Positions 60,672-64,000 of a DNA stretch of 64,000 nt are shown here, one piece after another. A model generated the notes under the pieces. The model was not told where the DNA came from and made no database searches. It saw only the letters and a list, made by a program, of their open reading frames with translations. Both the position numbers and the translations under genes were made by a program. Every line of letters starts with the position of its first letter. Position 1 is the first letter of the stretch. Location: assembly GCF_019753045.1 (NCBI RefSeq), contig NZ_JAIELN010000012.1, positions 1-64,000 on the forward strand, written 5' to 3'. This stretch comes from Hyphomicrobium sp. (GTDB taxonomy: Bacteria; Pseudomonadota; Alphaproteobacteria; Rhizobiales; Hyphomicrobiaceae).

Positions 60672-61078
60672 AGGAAATCTCCTACGTGCATCAATGCGAT
60701 TTGTCCGGATGGCAAGGCGCGTCGAAACTCCGGAATCGAAAGCCTCTGCAAACCATCACCGACCTCGCTATTAGTTCGAACCACTAGCTGGCTGCGGCTG
60801 CCGCGCAATCCAACTTGCACATCAGAGGCGGGTTCCCTCCCCTCGTTCGCGAATGCCGGGACGTTTTCCGAGCTGATATTGTTGCTCAAGATCGCGAATG
60901 CATGACGAGCCGATCGCGGTTATTCCGTGTGCATCCTCGTCGGCCCTGTGCCTACAGGCAAGGCGCGACTGTGAGTGGAGAAAGACGGGCGGGTTACTGC
61001 ATATCACCAGTGAGACTGAAATGAAGTGGACTATTATTTGCCCGAAATTCTCTGCAATTCGATTTCTGACATTGCTGC
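60672..61078. other. Intergenic, no gene seen
   Basis: About 400 bp between the start of the small secreted protein and the stop of the RND permease. No convincing gene or RNA. Open frames on both strands lack ribosome sites. Confidence 0.45.
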
Positions 61079-64000
61079 TCAACCTTGCGTTGGCACGCCA
61101 TTCTGGCGCTGCGCCATTCCATTGCCCTCACCCTCGACGCGAGGACGAGAAGCCGGCCGTAGCCGCTCGCGCAGCGCTTGAAATGTTACGTAGAGGGACG
61201 GTATCGCGAAAATGCCGATGACGGACGCGAAGATCATTCCACCAAATACCGGCGTTCCGACGTCTCGTCGCGCAAGTTCCGAAGCGCCTGTTGCGATGAC
61301 CAGCGGCAGCAGGCCGAGTATGAAAGCCAAGGACGTCATCATCACCGGCCGGAACCGCAAGCGGCTGCCTTCGGTGGCAGCCTCGCTGAGCTCGACGCCG
61401 CGTTCTCGTTGCTCCTTGGCGAATTCGACAATCAGAATGCCGTTCTTGGCGGCGAGTCCTATCAACACCACCATTCCGATCTGGCCATAGAGGTCGAGGG
61501 TCAGACCGCCGATGACGATCGCTGCAAAGGCCCCAAAGACACCGATGCTGACCGATAGCAGGACCGGAACCGGAATGACCCAGCTTTCATAGAGCGCGAC
61601 GAGAAACAGATAAGCAAATAGCAGCGCGAACCCGAGAATGATCGGTGTCTTGCCCTCGGCGCGCTTCTGCTGAAATGCCGTGTCAGTCCATTCGCCTGCG
61701 TAACCCTCAGGCAGCGTGCGCGCAGCAACCTCCTCCATGGCGTTGAGAGCCTGTCCAGATGAAACGCCCGTTGCGGGGCTACCCTGAACCGTTGCTGCTC
61801 GGACATTGTTGTAGCGAATGATTGCCGGCGGTCCGATGACGGGGCGAACCTCCAGCAGACTACGCATCGAAATCATTTCGCCTTTCGCATTGCGCACATT
61901 GATCCGGTAAATATCGCTCACGCTTGTTCGATCAGCGGCGTCTGCCTGCACTTGGACTTGCCACGTCCGTCCATAGAGGTTCATGTTGTTGACGAAATAC
62001 CCGCCGAGCGAAGCCTGCAGCGCTTGAAACACGTCGCTTAGCGACACGCCGAGAACCTGCACCTTGTCTCTGTCGATGTCGAGATACAGCGAGGGATTGG
62101 TCGCTGAATAGGTGCTGAACACGCGAGAGAGTTTCGGGTCTTGATTGGCGGCCACGAGGAGACCGCGCATTACCTGCGCCAAAGATTTCGGGTCGCTCCC
62201 GCGCAGATCTTTCAGCACGTACGTAAAGCCACCGCCGGAGCCAAGGCCGATGATTGGTGGGGGTGCCAACGGCACGACTGTACCGCCGACCAGCTCTCTA
62301 AATTTCGGTCCGAGCCGCGCGATCAGCGCGTGCGCTCCCTGCGAACGATCCTCCCGCTCGGAAAACGGCTTGAGCGTAACCACCATGAAGGCGGCGTTTG
62401 CCTGCGAATAGTTATCGATGAAATTGAGGCCGATAACCGAGGTAACATCTTCGACGGCCGGCTCCTCCTTCAGAATCGCCTCCGCGCGCTTCATGATATC
62501 AGTGGTGCGAACGACCGAGGCGCCGCCGGGAAGCTGAGCAATGACGAACAGCGCACCCTGGTCGTCTTCGGGTAAGAATCCGGTTGGCGTTATCTTCGCC
62601 AAGGCGACAATGCCGGCGGACGCAACGGCAACAAGAACCAAGCCGATCAGGGAGATACGAAGCATGCGTGCAACGCCGGCGCCATAGGCATCTCTGATAT
62701 AATCGATCCCCCTCATCGCCGCGCCGATGATCCCCCTTCGAGGTCCGTGGTGCGGCTTCAATAGAATGCCGCACAATGCGGGCGAAAGCGTTAGCGCGTT
62801 GATTGCTGAGAGAAGCATCGATACCGCAATCGTCACCGCGAATTGCCGAAACAGCTCGCCGGAAATTCCCGGAATGAAGGCGACCGGCACGAACACGGAA
62901 AGGAGCACGAGCGTGATTGCTATGATCGGCGCCGTGATTTCCGCCATGGCGAGTTTTGTCGCCTCGGCGCTCGACAGTTCGGGACGCTCCTCCATGACGC
63001 GCTCGACGTTCTCAACCACCACGATCGCATCGTCGACGACGATACCGATCGCCAGCACCACAGCGAGCAACGACACGGTGTTCGCGGAATATCCGATTGC
63101 GAGCAGTACGATGAAAGCGCCGATCAAACTCACGGGCACGGCAAGAGTCGGTATCAACGTCGCCCGGATGCTGCCCAGGAAGAGATAGACAACGATAACC
63201 ACCAGAATGAAGGCTTCGATCAGCGTCTTTTGTACTTCGTGGATCGTTTCGGTTACGAACTCGGTGGGATCGTAGGTGACTTTCCAGACCAGATCTGGCG
63301 GAAATCTTTTCTCCGCGTCCGCTATCTTCGCACGGACTTCCTTCAGGGTTGCGATCGCATTGGCGCCGGGGGCTTGGTAGATGGCGATCACGGCTGCGGG
63401 AGAGCCATTGAAGAGCGTTTCGCGATCGAGGTTGGCCGCCCCGAGTTCGAGACGAGCGACGTCACCAAGCCGCAATACCGAACCGTCGGGATTCGTTCGC
63501 AACACGATCTTCTCGAAATCCGCAACGTTGTTGAGGCGTCCCTTTGTCTGGATGTTGAGTTGTAGTTGTTGCTCGTTGGAGATCGGGCGGGCGCCGATAC
63601 GCCCGACAGCGGCTTGAAGGTTTTGCGCGTGGATCGCGTTTATTATATCGCCGGTCGTAAGGTTCAGACCGGTTAGCCGGTCAGTCCGAACCCAAGCGCG
63701 CATGGCATAGTCCTGCGGCCCCCAAAGCGTGGCGTCACCGACGCCCGGCGTACTTTTGATCTGGTCGAGAAGGTTGATCGTGACATAGTTCGAGAGGAAT
63801 AGCGGGTCATAGGTATGCTTCGGGGAATAGACCGCTAAGACACCAAGGAGTGCCGACGACTTTTTCTTTACCGAAACACCTTGCCGTTGAACCTCCGGCG
63901 GCAAACTCGAAAGCGCGACCTGGACTCTATTATTGACGTTGACGGTGTTGATGTCGGGATTGGTGCCGATTTCGAACGAGCAGATGAGCGTGTAGCTGCC
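61079..64000 (-). CDS. RND efflux permease (AcrB-like), N-terminus beyond the window
   Basis: Inner-membrane proton-driven multidrug pump subunit of the HAE1 type. The visible 970 or so residues begin at the first periplasmic domain (VNNRVQ near the right edge) and include [20 protein letters not shown], the relay-helix region [34 protein letters not shown], and the final [22 protein letters not shown]. It ends in a basic, low-complexity tail. The frame is open to position 64000. It is probably in an operon with an adaptor gene to the right, which is not visible. Confidence 0.94.
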   Translation of the reverse strand, partial: GSYTLICSFEIGTNPDINTVNVNNRVQVALSSLPPEVQRQGVSVKKKSSALLGVLAVYSPKHTYDPLFLSNYVTINLLDQIKSTPGVGDATLWGPQDYAMRAWVRTDRLTGLNLTTGDIINAIHAQNLQAAVGRIGARPISNEQQLQLNIQTKGRLNNVADFEKIVLRTNPDGSVLRLGDVARLELGAANLDRETLFNGSPAAVIAIYQAPGANAIATLKEVRAKIADAEKRFPPDLVWKVTYDPTEFVTETIHEVQKTLIEAFILVVIVVYLFLGSIRATLIPTLAVPVSLIGAFIVLLAIGYSANTVSLLAVVLAIGIVVDDAIVVVENVERVMEERPELSSAEATKLAMAEITAPIIAITLVLLSVFVPVAFIPGISGELFRQFAVTIAVSMLLSAINALTLSPALCGILLKPHHGPRRGIIGAAMRGIDYIRDAYGAGVARMLRISLIGLVLVAVASAGIVALAKITPTGFLPEDDQGALFVIAQLPGGASVVRTTDIMKRAEAILKEEPAVEDVTSVIGLNFIDNYSQANAAFMVVTLKPFSEREDRSQGAHALIARLGPKFRELVGGTVVPLAPPPIIGLGSGGGFTYVLKDLRGSDPKSLAQVMRGLLVAANQDPKLSRVFSTYSATNPSLYLDIDRDKVQVLGVSLSDVFQALQASLGGYFVNNMNLYGRTWQVQVQADAADRTSVSDIYRINVRNAKGEMISMRSLLEVRPVIGPPAIIRYNNVRAATVQGSPATGVSSGQALNAMEEVAARTLPEGYAGEWTDTAFQQKRAEGKTPIILGFALLFAYLFLVALYESWVIPVPVLLSVSIGVFGAFAAIVIGGLTLDLYGQIGMVVLIGLAAKNGILIVEFAKEQRERGVELSEAATEGSRLRFRPVMMTSLAFILGLLPLVIATGASELARRDVGTPVFGGMIFASVIGIFAIPSLYVTFQALRERLRPASRPRVEGEGNGMAQRQNGVPTQG

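Noticed and set aside
1-64000. CRISPR arrays
   Set aside because: No regularly spaced direct repeats of CRISPR type were seen; the only tandem repeats found are the 12- to 15-bp pairs listed.

Overview
The window is about 60% GC and looks like chromosome of an alphaproteobacterium of the order Hyphomicrobiales (Rhizobiales). The indications are a circularly permuted two-piece ssrA (tmRNA) next to an alphaproteobacterial-type sspB, the gene order hflK-hflC-DUF2065-Do protease, an intracellular PHB depolymerase, DUF4169 and ribbon-helix-helix small proteins, and a rhizobial-type palindromic intergenic repeat. A dimethyl-sulfide-monooxygenase-like remnant fits a methylotroph such as Hyphomicrobium, but the genus is inference.

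Positions 1-27.6 kb are core chromosome. They hold phosphatidylethanolamine synthesis (psd, pssA), envelope proteolysis (Do protease, DUF2065, HflC, HflK), folate and thymidylate synthesis (folA, thyA), trans-translation (ssrA with tag ANDNYAEAALAA, then sspB), a Na/Pi symporter homologue, a divergent LysR/short-chain dehydrogenase pair, fumC, a cold-shock gene with a tailed IF-1, a nucleotide-transporter-like protein, phaZ, polA and tRNA-Arg(CCG).

Positions 27.6-44.5 kb are a 16.9-kb island integrated at the 3' end of tRNA-Arg. The 15-bp core TGCCGGGTGCGCCAT occurs at 27597-27611 and 44499-44513. A tyrosine integrase lies just inside the left end, and tandem 12-bp repeats sharing GTGCCAGGAAT lie inside both ends. 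The cargo looks like a defence island. Its centre (32.1-37.6 kb) is a tightly overlapping operon behind a promoter with a palindromic operator: an acyl-carrier-protein-like protein, an XRE regulator, an ImmA-type Zn peptidase, a divergent thymidylate-synthase-family enzyme, a thymidylate-kinase domain fused to a region like those of DNA-thymine hypermodification enzymes, and a MazG-like pyrophosphohydrolase. A convergent holo-ACP synthase (AcpS) gene ends inside the last gene. Together these suggest a pathway that makes or destroys a modified pyrimidine nucleotide with help from a phosphopantetheine carrier; this is the main candidate for an undescribed system. Around it sit a GIY-YIG-like protein, a DUF4365 nuclease-like protein, an FRG-domain protein with an unknown partner, a Schlafen/AlbA_2 ATPase, a nucleotidyltransferase, a truncated resolvase and two paralogous small proteins.

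Positions 44.5-49.3 kb are decayed accessory DNA (a TPP-enzyme fragment and a truncated RND permease, beside an intact adaptor gene). From 49.3 kb to the end come an AraC regulator, a coniferyl-aldehyde-dehydrogenase-like gene divergent from a TetR gene with two palindromic operators between them, a frameshifted flavin monooxygenase, a large KatE catalase, an apparently circularly permuted ROK-family kinase, a B12-binding radical SAM enzyme, and an RND efflux permease that runs off the right edge.
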